In this document: positions 55,993 to 64,000 of the stretch, in pieces
Position numbering within the stretch: the stretch's first letter is position 1
How the letters are laid out: every line of letters starts with the position of its first letter
Source: Rhizobium metallidurans
GTDB taxonomy: Bacteria; Pseudomonadota; Alphaproteobacteria; Rhizobiales; Rhizobiaceae
NCBI RefSeq assembly: GCF_014196505.1
Contig: NZ_JACIDW010000001.1
Span: 62,001 to 126,000 of the forward strand
DNA: 64,000 bases
Reading direction: 5' to 3'
Notes under the pieces: model-generated
What the model saw: only the letters and a program-made list of their open reading frames with translations
Told to the model about the DNA's origin: nothing
The model's database searches: none
Position numbers and translations under genes: made by a program

Positions 55993-56928
55993 TCAATCCT
56001 TGTTCAGCAGGGTCTGCCGCAGCAGGATGATCAGCATGGAATAGGCGAGCAGCAGCACCAGCAGCACAAGCGCAATGGCCGAGGCATATCCGAAATCGAG
56101 CCGCTTGAAGGCCTGGGTGAAGATATAGCTGGCAACGATCTGCGTGCGATCGGCCGGACCACCGCCGGTCATGACGACGATGAGGTCGGCGAAGTTCGAC
56201 ACCCACACGGTGCGCAGGAGAACGGTGATCGCGATGGTGGGCGCCAGAAACGGCAGCGTGATCGAGCGGAACCGCTGAAACCACGTCGCGCCGTCGATCG
56301 AGGCGGCCTCGTAGAGATCGCGCGGGATCGCCTGCAGGGCGGCGAGCAGGGTGATGGCGAAGAAGGGAATGCCCCACCAGACATTGGCGATGATCGGTCC
56401 CCACATGGCGTATTGAGGGTCGGACAGGATGTTGCGCGGCTCGCTCATCAGGCCGATCGCGTAAAGCCAGTGCGGAATTGGTCCGATGACGGGATTGAAC
56501 AGCCAGGCCCAGTTGAGGCCGGCGAGAAACGATGGGACGGCCCAGGGCAGGAACACCAGCGCCTGAACGAGCCCCCTGCCCCAGAACGGCTTGTCGAGCA
56601 AAAGCGCCAGGATCAGCCCGAAGATGAACTGCAGGACCACCGACGCGCCGGTCCACCAGAGCGTGTTCTTCAACGCCCCGTAGAAAGCGGCGTCCTTCGA
56701 AAGCGCACGAAACTGATCGAGGCCGACGAAGCCGCCGGAAAAGGGGTTCAGCAGTTGGACGTCGCGGAACGCGTAGGACACGCCGATCACCAGCGGCACC
56801 AGCATCACGGCGATGATGAGGACGAGCGATGGCGCGCTATAGAGATAGGGTTCCGAGGCATCGGCGACGCGCTTCAGCCACGACCTTCGGTCACGGCGAC
56901 TGTCGAGCGTATCGGCGGTCATGGTCAT
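55993..56928 (-). CDS. Sugar ABC transporter permease (MalF/UgpA-like)
   Basis: A 311-residue CUT1-family permease. The first helix is YSAPSLVLIIAVMLVPLVIG, and the EAA loop is LYEAASIDGATWFQRFRSIT followed by LPFLAP. NFADLIVVMTGGGPADRTQI is the characteristic MalF-type block. Start ATG 56928 (an in-frame ATG two codons later is possible). A 200-base gap with a palindromic repeat separates it from the binding-protein gene. Confidence 0.93.
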   Translation of the reverse strand: MTMTADTLDSRRDRRSWLKRVADASEPYLYSAPSLVLIIAVMLVPLVIGVSYAFRDVQLLNPFSGGFVGLDQFRALSKDAAFYGALKNTLWWTGASVVLQFIFGLILALLLDKPFWGRGLVQALVFLPWAVPSFLAGLNWAWLFNPVIGPIPHWLYAIGLMSEPRNILSDPQYAMWGPIIANVWWGIPFFAITLLAALQAIPRDLYEAASIDGATWFQRFRSITLPFLAPTIAITVLLRTVWVSNFADLIVVMTGGGPADRTQIVASYIFTQAFKRLDFGYASAIALVLLVLLLAYSMLIILLRQTLLNKD

Positions 56929-56979
56929 CTTGGGCGGCTTTCATGGTTACGTTCGGTTTGCCCGCAGTAGTGCCCGCGG

Positions 56980-57097
56980 CCCCCTCATCCGGCCTTACCA
57001 GGCCACCTTCTCCCCATTGGGGAGAAGGGAACGGAGAGGTTGCGACGGAACCCCTTCTCCCCAACGGGGAGAAGGTGCCGGCAGGCGGATGAGGGGG
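56980..57097. repeat. Rhizobial-type intergenic palindromic repeat
   Basis: A 118-base element with outer inverted arms CCCCCTCATCCG (56980-56991) and CGGATGAGGGGG (57086-57097). Inside are two copies of a hairpin core, CCTTCTCCCCATTGGGGAGA (57006-57025) and CCTTCTCCCCAACGGGGAGA (57053-57072), each itself a dyad. Similar CCCTCATCC/CTTCTCCCC elements are abundant between genes in rhizobial and related genomes (from memory). It sits between the binding-protein and permease genes, where its RNA form could separate their expression. Confidence 0.8.
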
Positions 57098-57128
57098 CCA
57101 CATTTACCGAAGCCCCCTCTTCACCCGC

Positions 57129-58388
57129 TTACTTCTTCGAGAGGTACTTCTGCTGAGCCTTGGTCAGATAGTCCGCCCACTGGTCAGCCAGTTCCTTCGG
57201 CGTGATATCGCCGAGAAGCGCCTGCTGCGTCGTCTTGATAGCCAGCGAATCCTTGAAGAAGGCGAATTCCTCGAGGTAGGTCGGCATCACTGTCGGAACG
57301 ATGTTCTTGTCGGCCAATTCGTCAAACCAGCCCTTGAACTGCTCGCTGGCGTAGAAGGGGTCCTTCTCCGCCGAAGTATGAACCGGCAGCGCGCCGGTGC
57401 GCTTGTTCCACTCGATGTTGCCCTCGGGCGATTCAAGCGTCTCGATCAGCTTCCAGGACAGATCCTTGTTCTGGCTGGTGGTGAACATTGACCAGCCGGC
57501 GAAACCGATGGTCGTGAAGCCCTTGCCGCTCGGTCCAACCGGCATCTTGGTGACGCCGAAATCCTCGGGCTTCATGCGCTGGGCAACCGCGATCAGGGCG
57601 TCCGGATCCTGGTCGAGCATGGCGCAGGTGCCGGAATAGAAGCCGGCCACCGTCTCGTTGAAGCCCCAGTTGACGCTGTCCTTCGGCGCCAGGCCCTTCT
57701 TGTAGAGATCGACCACCCATTCGAGACCCTTCGTCCAGCCTTCGCTGTTCATGGTCGAGGTGCCGTCGTCGTTGAAGAACTTGTTGGAGCCGGCCATGGT
57801 CGCGCCGAACATCACCCAGCCGTTCAGGCCGCCCGGTCCGCCGCGCAGGCAGTAGCCGGACTTGCCGGGAATCTTGGAGACTTTTTCGGCGGCGGCGACG
57901 AATTCGTCCATCGTTTTCGGCGGCTCGGACACGCCGGCTTGCTTGAAGAGGTTCTTGTTGTAGAAGAGCGCGCGCAGATAGAAGCCGTAGGGCAGCATAT
58001 AGGCGGTATTCTTGACGTCGCGGCCGAGCTCGAGCGCGCGCGGCGTCAGGCCCTTGGTGTATTCCCATTTCTCGAGGTAGGGCTCGAGGCTCTCCAGCAT
58101 GCCGTTGTTGGCGTAGAGCGAGAGCCAGGTGTCCGGCATTTCCATGACGTCAGGGGTGTCGCCCGCCGATACCATCGTCGCGAATTTCTGGAACGCTTCG
58201 TTCCAGGGCAGCGAGATGATGTCGACCTTGGTGCCGGGGTTGGCGGCCTCGAATTTGGCGACGATCGACTTCAGCGTTTCCGTGCGCTCCGGACTGGTGA
58301 TCACCTCCACGAGCTTCAGCGTCGTTTCGGCCATCGCCGTACCCGCCATCATCGTGGCCAGCAGCGTTGCGGTTATCAGTCTTTTCAT
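57129..58388 (-). CDS. Sugar-binding periplasmic protein (CUT1, family 1)
   Basis: A 419-residue secreted binding protein with a Sec signal peptide MKRLITATLLATMMAGTAMA, cut before ETTLK. The mature domain has the family-1 pattern ETLKSIVAKFEAANPGTKVD, TPDVMEMPDTWLSLYANNG, GVSEPPKTMDEFVAAAEKVS and TIGFAGWSMFTTSQN. GGGGGAAC precedes the ATG. It lies downstream of a MetC-like gene in the same direction and feeds the two permeases beyond the repeat element. The sugar is unknown. Confidence 0.93.
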   Translation of the reverse strand: MKRLITATLLATMMAGTAMAETTLKLVEVITSPERTETLKSIVAKFEAANPGTKVDIISLPWNEAFQKFATMVSAGDTPDVMEMPDTWLSLYANNGMLESLEPYLEKWEYTKGLTPRALELGRDVKNTAYMLPYGFYLRALFYNKNLFKQAGVSEPPKTMDEFVAAAEKVSKIPGKSGYCLRGGPGGLNGWVMFGATMAGSNKFFNDDGTSTMNSEGWTKGLEWVVDLYKKGLAPKDSVNWGFNETVAGFYSGTCAMLDQDPDALIAVAQRMKPEDFGVTKMPVGPSGKGFTTIGFAGWSMFTTSQNKDLSWKLIETLESPEGNIEWNKRTGALPVHTSAEKDPFYASEQFKGWFDELADKNIVPTVMPTYLEEFAFFKDSLAIKTTQQALLGDITPKELADQWADYLTKAQQKYLSKK

Positions 58389-58430
58389 GCTCAGTTCCCC
58401 CTTCCAGGTTTTTCCTCTGTTTCTGGACTT

Positions 58431-59597
58431 TTACGAAGCGACGGAAAGCGCCTCCTCGATGTCTCTCCACAAGGCCTCGGTTCCTTCGAGACCGACATGG
58501 AGGCGTACGGACCGCGCATGGATCCCGAAGGTATGCGCGGAATTGGGCTGTGCCTTCTGCTGAAGGACGACCTCGCCTGGTACGATCAGGCTTTCATGCC
58601 CACCCCAGCTCACTCCCAGTTTGAAGAGCTTGAGGTGATCGGCGAAGGCGCGGATATCGACACCTTCGCGGAATATAAACGAGAACAGGCCGGACGTGCC
58701 GTTGAGACCCGCCGGCAGCCGATTGGCGAGGCCCGGATGGCAGACCGTTTCGACGACATCGAGATCCTGCAGGCGCTTGGCGATCGTCATGCCGGCCGCC
58801 TCGTGCGCCTTCATGCGGATCGGCAAGGTGCGCATGCCACGGATCAGGAGCCAGGCGTCAAAGGGCGACAGCTTGCCGCCGAGATAGGGATAGGATTCCG
58901 CCTTGACGCGGGCGACCATCTCCTTCGATCCCGCCACGACGCCGGCGACGACATCGCTGTGGCCGCCGAGATATTTCGAGGCCGAGTGAATTACGAGATC
59001 GACGCCCAGCGTGATCGGCCGCTGGAAGACCGGGCTTGCCCAGCTGTTGTCGATCATCGAGATGACACCATGCTGCTTTGCCAGCGCCGCAAGCGCGCCG
59101 ACATCGTGCGCTTCCATCACCCAGCTCGTCGGGCTTTCCATGTAGAACAGCCGGGCGCCGGGCAGCGCCTTGGCAACAGCTTCTTCATCGCGGCCATCGA
59201 CATAGGTCACCTCCACCTTCATCCGCCTCAGCACCGTGCCGAACAGGCGGAATGCATCGGGATAGACATGCTTGACCGCGACGATACGGTCCCCCGGCTC
59301 GACGAAGGCGAGCACCGCCGACGAGATCGCCGCCATGCCGCTGGCAAAACCGAGCGCGTCCTCAGCACCCTCGAGCTTCGCCAGCATCTCCTCGAACATC
59401 CTGACCGTCGGATTGAGGCCGCGGGTATAGATCGGGCGCACCTTTTCGCCGCGATACGAGGCAATCATGTCGTCATAATCGGAGAAGGTGAACAGCGACG
59501 TCTGGAAGATCGGCGGCACCACGGCCTCGGCGAAATTTCCTTCGTCGTGCGCGGTGATGAGGGATGCGAACTCGAACGGGTCTGAACCGTTGCTCAT
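58431..59597 (-). CDS. Cys/Met metabolism PLP enzyme (cystathionine beta-lyase-like)
   Basis: A 388-residue trans-sulfuration family enzyme. PLP binding: YTRGLNPTVRMFEEMLAKLE (57-76, Tyr/Arg from the neighbour subunit), ASGMAAISSAVL (85-96), IDNSWASP (182-189) and the Schiff-base lysine in HSASKYLGGHSD (Lys208). The C-terminal RLHVGLEG carries the carboxylate-binding arginine. Annotation as MetC or methionine gamma-lyase cannot be separated by eye. Its start overlaps the GntR stop (ATGA) and it precedes a sugar transporter, an unusual pairing for a sulfur amino acid enzyme. Confidence 0.9.
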   Translation of the reverse strand: MSNGSDPFEFASLITAHDEGNFAEAVVPPIFQTSLFTFSDYDDMIASYRGEKVRPIYTRGLNPTVRMFEEMLAKLEGAEDALGFASGMAAISSAVLAFVEPGDRIVAVKHVYPDAFRLFGTVLRRMKVEVTYVDGRDEEAVAKALPGARLFYMESPTSWVMEAHDVGALAALAKQHGVISMIDNSWASPVFQRPITLGVDLVIHSASKYLGGHSDVVAGVVAGSKEMVARVKAESYPYLGGKLSPFDAWLLIRGMRTLPIRMKAHEAAGMTIAKRLQDLDVVETVCHPGLANRLPAGLNGTSGLFSFIFREGVDIRAFADHLKLFKLGVSWGGHESLIVPGEVVLQQKAQPNSAHTFGIHARSVRLHVGLEGTEALWRDIEEALSVAS

Positions 59598-60316
59598 TGG
59601 GACATGTCCTTGATGTCTTCCTCGACGACGGCGAGGATCTTCAGTGTCTCTTCGCGCGCCGCCTCGGGATCGCGCGCGGCGATCGCGTTGAAGAGCGTGC
59701 GGTGAAAGGGAAAGGAGCGACGGGCGAAATCCTGCCGTTCGAAGGGGTGCTGCCAGAACTGCCAGAAGGTCTCGCGCATCTGCTCGAGCAACTGGCGAAA
59801 CAGCGGATTGTGGCTGGCGTCATAGATGGCGAGGTGAAAGGCCAGGTCCTCGGGACCCGACGTGCCCTTCTCCAGATGAACCCGCTCCATCTCGTCGAGC
59901 TTTTCCTCGATGACGATCAGATCCTGCGCCGTCCGCTTCTTCGCCGCCACCATGCCCGCCTCGCACTCGATGCCGCGACGGACTTCCAGCGTTTGCAGCA
60001 ATGCATTGCGCAGATCAGTCGCATGCAGCGACAGCGGCATATGGATGGTCGCCTTCGAGATCGGCTTCAGCAGGTATGTTCCGCTGCCCTTGCGCGTCTC
60101 GATCACGCCGAGCGCCTGGAAGTGCCGGATCGCCTCGCGAATGGTCGATCGCCCGACCCTGAGGTTCGCCATCAGCTCGCGCTCCGCCGGCAACCGCTCG
60201 CCGGCCTGCAGCCGCGCGGCTTCCACATAGTCCGCCAGCGCATCCGTTACCTGACGCGCGCGATCCATTGCCGGAAGCGGCCGGATAACCGGCCTATCGC
60301 TGTTTGATGCCCTCAT
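59594..60316 (-). CDS. GntR family (FadR/FCD) transcriptional regulator
   Basis: A 240-residue regulator heading the leftward operon. Winged helix at about 15-85 (QVTDALADYVEAARLQAGER, LMANLRVGRSTIREAIRHFQ, VIETRKGSGTYLLKPI) and a helical FCD domain with EDLAFHLAIYDASHNPLF and RTLFNAIAARDPEAA. It is translationally coupled to the MetC-like gene and probably autoregulates the whole transporter operon. TTGGTCTGACA at 60354-60364, upstream of its start, loosely fits a FadR-type half-site pattern. Confidence 0.92.
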   Translation of the reverse strand: MRASNSDRPVIRPLPAMDRARQVTDALADYVEAARLQAGERLPAERELMANLRVGRSTIREAIRHFQALGVIETRKGSGTYLLKPISKATIHMPLSLHATDLRNALLQTLEVRRGIECEAGMVAAKKRTAQDLIVIEEKLDEMERVHLEKGTSGPEDLAFHLAIYDASHNPLFRQLLEQMRETFWQFWQHPFERQDFARRSFPFHRTLFNAIAARDPEAAREETLKILAVVEEDIKDMSQ

Positions 60317-60582
60317 GGTTCCCCAATATTCTTATAGGCAGCCGACCTCTGAATTGGTCTGACATCTTAGCATTTCACATAGATTAGTGACTCGTCAAGA
60401 TGCCGCGTGACTGCGGATTCCCAATCACAGTGGCCACATTTCCCGATTGCAAGGCATGGCTTTCCCTGCAGCACTGACCTCGAAAACCTCCAGGCGATCA
60501 CAAAATTGAATTAATCGTTCGTTTTCAGTTACTTACTTTTGTCGCCTGCTTATCGGACGAACGTAGCACGCAATGCGGGCGA

Positions 60583-61476
60583 TCAGGGGTCGATGTAGGT
60601 GGAAAGTTCATCCGGCATCCCCGTCGGGAACGCACTTTTGAGGTGGTCGATGAACGCCGAGACCCGCGCACTTAGCAATCGTTTTGAAGGATAGAGCGCC
60701 CAAAGGCCAACCTCTGAGCCTTGGACGTCGCCCCACTTGGCAACCCGACCCAGAGCAAGATCCCGGCTGACAAGAGAAATAGGAAGCTGTGCTGCCCCCA
60801 CGCCCATTCTGACGGCGTCGCGGACATTCATCAGCGAGGAGACAGTGAGGACCGGCTCAACATTGATGGAGGCAGAACCCTCTTCGGAAGTCATCACCCA
60901 CGGCTTCATCTCACTCGTCGTGCCGCGCACTACCACGGGAACGACGGCACTGCTTCGCAGGTAATCCATGTCCGGAGGGGCGACTATCACTAGCCGATCC
61001 CGAAGAAAGACACGGCCAACGAGACTGTTGTCAGGATCAGGATTGACGCGGATCACAAGGTCGTAACCTTCCTCGACCATATCTACCGCGCGATCCTCGG
61101 TGGTGACCTCCAGTCTGACATCCGGGTGCTTCAGGGCGAAACTGGCGGCCAACTTTCCCATTGCCGTCTGAGAGAACAGCAACGGAGCACTGATGCGCAA
61201 CCTGCCACGCGGCCTGTCGCCGCCGGCTGCGATCGCGGAGGCTGTCTCATCCAGTTCGGTGAGGAGCGCTCCAGCCCGCTGGTGAAGCGCCCGCCCCTCC
61301 TCAGTAAGTTTCAGCATCCTGGCACCGCGTTCCACAAGGCGCAGACCAAGACTGGCTTCCAGCTCAGCGACACGTCGAGAGAGAGTGGCTTTAGGACGAC
61401 CTGTCGCCCTCGCCGCTTTGCCAAAGCCGCCATGGCGGGCGACAAGTACAAAATCGGCAAGACCAAGGAGATCCAT
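60583..61476 (-). CDS. LysR family transcriptional regulator
   Basis: A 297-residue LysR protein of the CrgA/DmlR-like branch. HTH: LADFVLVARHGGFGKAARAT with RPKATLSRRVAELEASLGLR (about 5-45). Effector domain: GRLRISAPLLFSQTAMGKLA, VDMVEEGYDLVIRVNPDPDN, VRMGVGAAQLPISLVSRDLA. It diverges from the NmrA-like gene with a 100-base gap, the common layout for a regulator and its oxidoreductase target. Confidence 0.93.
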   Translation of the reverse strand: MDLLGLADFVLVARHGGFGKAARATGRPKATLSRRVAELEASLGLRLVERGARMLKLTEEGRALHQRAGALLTELDETASAIAAGGDRPRGRLRISAPLLFSQTAMGKLAASFALKHPDVRLEVTTEDRAVDMVEEGYDLVIRVNPDPDNSLVGRVFLRDRLVIVAPPDMDYLRSSAVVPVVVRGTTSEMKPWVMTSEEGSASINVEPVLTVSSLMNVRDAVRMGVGAAQLPISLVSRDLALGRVAKWGDVQGSEVGLWALYPSKRLLSARVSAFIDHLKSAFPTGMPDELSTYIDP

Positions 61477-61548
61477 AAGTGTTCCACTCTTGAGACAAGG
61501 TGTTCAGATTATCCATCTATTGGGTCACCAGTGAGCCATTCATATTTG

Positions 61549-61562
61549 GGTTGTCAACAACC
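61549..61562. promoter_or_regulatory. Inverted repeat upstream of the NmrA-like gene
   Basis: GGTTGTCAACAACC has five-base perfect arms around TCAA and lies 15 bases before the NmrA-like start, in the LysR/NmrA divergent gap. A second small dyad, TCACCAGTGA, is at 61525-61534. Either may be a LysR contact site. Confidence 0.35.
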
Positions 61563-61576
61563 AACGGAGAACTTTC

Positions 61577-62440
61577 ATGACAATCCTCGTAATCGGTGCA
61601 ACCGGCCGCGTCGGCCGTCATGTCGTCGAGCAGCTTGTATCCCGCAGCGCCAAGGTACGCATCCTGACCCGCGACACCTCGAAGGCGGGCTTCCCGATCG
61701 ACGTCGAAGTGGTCCAGGGTGAGATCCTCGACCTCGACTCCCTGCGCAACGCCTTCAAAGGTGTGCGCACGCTTTTCCTGCTCAATGCCGTAACGGGCGA
61801 CGAGTTTGCTCAGGCGATTATCGCCCTTAACATCGCCAGAGAAGCTGGCGTCGAGCGCGTCGTATACCTGTCGGTCTTCGATGCCGATGGTGCGGTCAAT
61901 GTTCCGCACTTCGCCGTGAAGTCTGGCGCCGAGCGGATGCTCAAGGAGATGGATTTCAGCGCGACGATCCTGCGCCCGAGCTACTTCATCGACAACGAGG
62001 TCATGATCAAAGACGTTGTCCTGACCCATGGCGTCTACCCTATGCCGATCGGCGCCAAGGGCGTTGCAATGGTGGATGTCCGCGACATCGCCGAGGTGGC
62101 GGCAATCGAACTGATCCGCCGAGACGAGGCGCCAGGCAAGCTTCCGATCGAGACGATCAACCTCGTTGGACCGGAAACGCTCACAGGAGACGGCATCGCC
62201 GCCATCTGGTCGGATATCCTTGGCAGGCAAATCGTCTACGGGGGCGACGATCCGGCCGGCTTCGAGCAGAATATGGCGACCTTCATGCCGAAATGGACGG
62301 CCTATGAAATGCGCCTGATGGCGGAGCGGTACGTGAGCCACGGCATGATCCCGCAGGATGGCGACGTGGAACGCCTCGTCAAGACACTTGGCCGACCGCT
62401 GCATTCCTATCGCGAGACCGCGGCAGCTCTTGCCGCTTAG
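61577..62440 (+). CDS. NmrA-like NAD(P)-binding SDR oxidoreductase
   Basis: A 287-residue atypical SDR. The nucleotide motif is MTILVIGATGRVGRHVVEQL (1-20, GATGxxG). QGEILDLDSLRNAFKGVRTL is the usual second block, and VERVVYLSVFDADG and FSATILRPSYFIDN continue the NmrA/QOR2 fold. It lacks the classical YxxxK, as expected for NmrA proteins that sense NAD(P) or reduce quinones. ACGGAGAA ribosome site. Probably controlled by the divergent LysR protein; substrate unknown. Confidence 0.92.
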   Translation: MTILVIGATGRVGRHVVEQLVSRSAKVRILTRDTSKAGFPIDVEVVQGEILDLDSLRNAFKGVRTLFLLNAVTGDEFAQAIIALNIAREAGVERVVYLSVFDADGAVNVPHFAVKSGAERMLKEMDFSATILRPSYFIDNEVMIKDVVLTHGVYPMPIGAKGVAMVDVRDIAEVAAIELIRRDEAPGKLPIETINLVGPETLTGDGIAAIWSDILGRQIVYGGDDPAGFEQNMATFMPKWTAYEMRLMAERYVSHGMIPQDGDVERLVKTLGRPLHSYRETAAALAA

Positions 62441-62451
62441 ACCTAACCCGA

Positions 62452-62486
62452 GTCGAGGGCCGAACCAGGAAGTGTCGGTCCTCGAC
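62452..62486 (+). terminator. Stem-loop after the NmrA-like gene
   Basis: GTCGAGGGCCGA (62452-62463) pairs with TCGGTCCTCGAC (62475-62486) over 12 positions with one wobble, with an 11-base loop, 12 bases after the stop. It lies between convergent genes. There is no clear T-tract. The rest of the gap to 62663 holds no recognisable gene. Confidence 0.55.
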
Positions 62487-62663
62487 AGCTTTGGCCATTT
62501 CGTCCCATGGCGACAGGAATATCCAAGTGAGGATCACAGGGTCTCATGCGTCGGCGGGAAGCCGGTGTACTATCCCATAAAGCCCTTGTTCCTGGGGGAT
62601 AGCGAACGGCGCCGGGTTTGCCGGCGGCATGAAACACCGCCGGACATGAATCTCGAAATGCGC

Positions 62664-63563
62664 TTAGGCCGTCGGCAAGTGGGCCGCCTTCACCAGATCG
62701 GCCTTCAGCCGCGCCGTTTCCATACCAAGTTCGATAAATGTACGCGCATGTTTTGCGAGCGCGACATTGTCTTGCCAGAGATTTCGCCAGATAGCGGTTT
62801 TCAGCGAAAGGTCCTTGTCGACAATGGTCGTCGAAAACGACTCGAACGTGACGAAGTCGTTCCACCCGATCGCGACGAGAGCGTCGAAGATCGAAGCGAA
62901 ATCGATGTTACCGGTTCCGAGATAGCCGCGATGGCTTTCACCAATGTGGACATAGCCGATCTTGTCAGAAGCGTTTCGGATCGCGAGGCCGACATCCGCC
63001 TCCTCGATGTTCATGTGGAAGGTGTCCAGATGCAGGAAGACGTTCGAAGCGCCCGTGTCGCGAATATAGGCCAGTCCTTGAGCCGCGGTGTTGAGCATGT
63101 TGCTCTCGAAACGATTGACGATTTCGAGGTTCAGCGTCACGCCCGCAGCCTTTGCACGGTCCGCGACCTTCGAAAGCGTGCCGACGCTTTGGTCCCAACC
63201 TTTTCGCGACAGCGCATGTTCCTGCTTGCCGTGGGCCGAACTCAAGATGCCCGCGAGCTTTGAGCCGCCGAGATCGCGAACCAGTGCCACGGCGCGGTCT
63301 AGGATCGCTTCGCCATTGGCGACAACCGACGGGTCATCGCTGGAGATATCGCCATCCGCCGGCAGCCCCATGCTGACGGCGACATCCAGTCCAAGTTCCC
63401 GAATGCGGGACGCAAGCCATTTAACGTCGACCTGCTCCGGATCCAGATAGGAGAACTCAACCAGTTTGAAGCCGAGTTCGTGAGACCGCGCAAGGGTCCT
63501 TTCGATCTCGTCCTTCGAAGACCCTGCACTCCAGACAAACGAGTGGACGCCGATTTTGGACAT
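62664..63563 (-). CDS. Sugar phosphate isomerase/epimerase family (xylose isomerase-like TIM barrel)
   Basis: A 299-residue AP-endonuclease-2 superfamily protein. KIGVHSFVWSAG opens the barrel. VTLNLEIVNRFESNMLNTA (metal glutamate), VFLHLDTFHMNIEEAD (DxxHxxxEE type), YVHIGESHRGYLGTGNID (His, Arg) and FVTFESF (final Glu) supply the metal site seen in D-psicose/tagatose 3-epimerases. In context with a ribose-type binding protein just upstream on the same strand, it is probably a ketose or polyol epimerase of that import system. Confidence 0.9.
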   Translation of the reverse strand: MSKIGVHSFVWSAGSSKDEIERTLARSHELGFKLVEFSYLDPEQVDVKWLASRIRELGLDVAVSMGLPADGDISSDDPSVVANGEAILDRAVALVRDLGGSKLAGILSSAHGKQEHALSRKGWDQSVGTLSKVADRAKAAGVTLNLEIVNRFESNMLNTAAQGLAYIRDTGASNVFLHLDTFHMNIEEADVGLAIRNASDKIGYVHIGESHRGYLGTGNIDFASIFDALVAIGWNDFVTFESFSTTIVDKDLSLKTAIWRNLWQDNVALAKHARTFIELGMETARLKADLVKAAHLPTA

Positions 63564-63640
63564 GACATCAATTTCCTGATTTCTTGCGGAATGAGCCCCG
63601 CCGAAACCCGAAGGTTCCGACGGAGCACCGGGAGGAGACT

Positions 63641-64000
63641 TTAGCGAGCCGCGGTCCAGCCCTTGTAGTCCTTGATGTTATCAGCCGTGATCAGCTGAGG
63701 ATCGAGAAGAACCGTAGCTTCGGCTGGCTTCGTGCCATTGAATAGGTCGACCGCCATCTTCAGCGAGTCGCCCGCCATCGTGTAAGGGTCCTGGGATGCC
63801 GACGCCTTGATCATCGAGTTGCCGCTGGCAAGCGACTTTTCGATATCCGGCGCGCCGTCAACGGCGGTGAAGAAGAACTCGTTGCGGTTCAGCTGCTTGG
63901 CCGCCAGCTCCGCACCGATCGCCGTCGGATCGTTGATCGCGAAGACCGCATCGATCTTGTCGAAGCGGGTCAGCAAGCCTTGCATGACAGCGAGACCACC
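63641..64000 (-). CDS. Ribose-type (family 2) sugar-binding protein, C-terminal part only
   Basis: Partial gene cut by the window end: the reading frame stays open through 64000, and the 119 or so residues seen are the C-terminal third of a periplasmic binding protein. DAVFAINDPTAIGAELAAKQ and FTAVDGAPDIEKSLASG match the second lobe of RbsB-like proteins, and PQLITADNIKDYKGW is the usual end. The ATG at 63985 is internal, not the start. It belongs to a CUT2 transporter, most of which lies outside, upstream of the isomerase gene. Confidence 0.9.
   Translation of the reverse strand, partial: GGLAVMQGLLTRFDKIDAVFAINDPTAIGAELAAKQLNRNEFFFTAVDGAPDIEKSLASGNSMIKASASQDPYTMAGDSLKMAVDLFNGTKPAEATVLLDPQLITADNIKDYKGWTAAR

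Noticed and set aside
55453-56970. 505-residue open frame on the plus strand
   Set aside because: Antisense to the sugar permease genes, very rich in Gln, Asp, Arg and Glu with no recognisable domain.
57939-59585. 548-residue open frame on the plus strand
   Set aside because: Antisense to the binding-protein and MetC-like genes, whose motifs are intact on the other strand.

Overview
The window looks like a GC-rich alphaproteobacterial replicon, most likely from a member of the Rhizobiaceae (Rhizobium/Agrobacterium/Ensifer relatives). I infer this from the gene content: many solute-specific ABC transporters with FadR-type GntR regulators, a RecX of rhizobial type, an N-acetylquinovosamine-type surface polysaccharide module, and an intergenic palindromic repeat of a kind common in rhizobial genomes. 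About 60 protein genes are packed with little intergenic DNA. I saw no rRNA, tRNA, CRISPR array, transposase or phage gene.

Layout: 1-2544 is a KefF/KefC-type potassium efflux pair. 2590-4697 is a three-gene surface-glycan operon (GT8-like glycosyltransferase, hexapeptide acyltransferase, GT29-like protein). 5002-8215 holds small or orphan genes: a GNAT enzyme, an 85-residue protein, a YcaO enzyme with a problematic start, an XRE regulator and a 65-residue protein with its own terminator. 8338-14150 is a polysaccharide locus (Wzy/WaaL-like protein, sugar-1-phosphate transferase, 4-keto reductase, WbpM-like dehydratase, GT25). 14321-16240 is a divergent Lrp regulator/D-amino-acid dehydrogenase pair. 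16598-23925 is a branched-chain keto-acid dehydrogenase operon led by a thiolase and an acyl-CoA dehydrogenase. 23965-24827 has RecX and a 71-residue protein.

24968-46669 is a large carbon-acquisition region. First comes a PotABCD-like ABC transporter, divergent from a GntR regulator and mannonate dehydratase. Then two divergent operons start from 39627-39932. The leftward one encodes a dipeptide-type ABC transporter, a DUF1537 acid-sugar kinase, a GntR regulator and a gluconate-5-dehydrogenase-like SDR. The rightward one encodes a DHDPS-family aldolase, a cytoplasmic Asp-box sialidase-like protein, an iron-type alcohol dehydrogenase, PdxA2, a D-2-hydroxyacid dehydrogenase and an Ldh-family dehydrogenase. 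Together these read as a pathway that imports an acidic glycoside, hydrolyses it inside the cell, splits the sugar acid to pyruvate plus a C4 unit, and sends the C4 acid through kinase and PdxA2 to dihydroxyacetone phosphate. I propose 3-deoxy-D-lyxo-heptulosaric acid (Dha, from plant rhamnogalacturonan II) as one substrate that fits; this is inference.

46677-51738 is a siderophore uptake operon (TonB receptor, FhuD-like and fused FhuB-like proteins, no ATPase). It is followed by a LysR regulator, a ChaA-type antiporter, a sugar ABC operon headed by a GntR regulator and a MetC-like PLP enzyme (54096-60316), a divergent LysR/NmrA pair, a TIM-barrel sugar isomerase, and a ribose-type binding protein cut by the window end.
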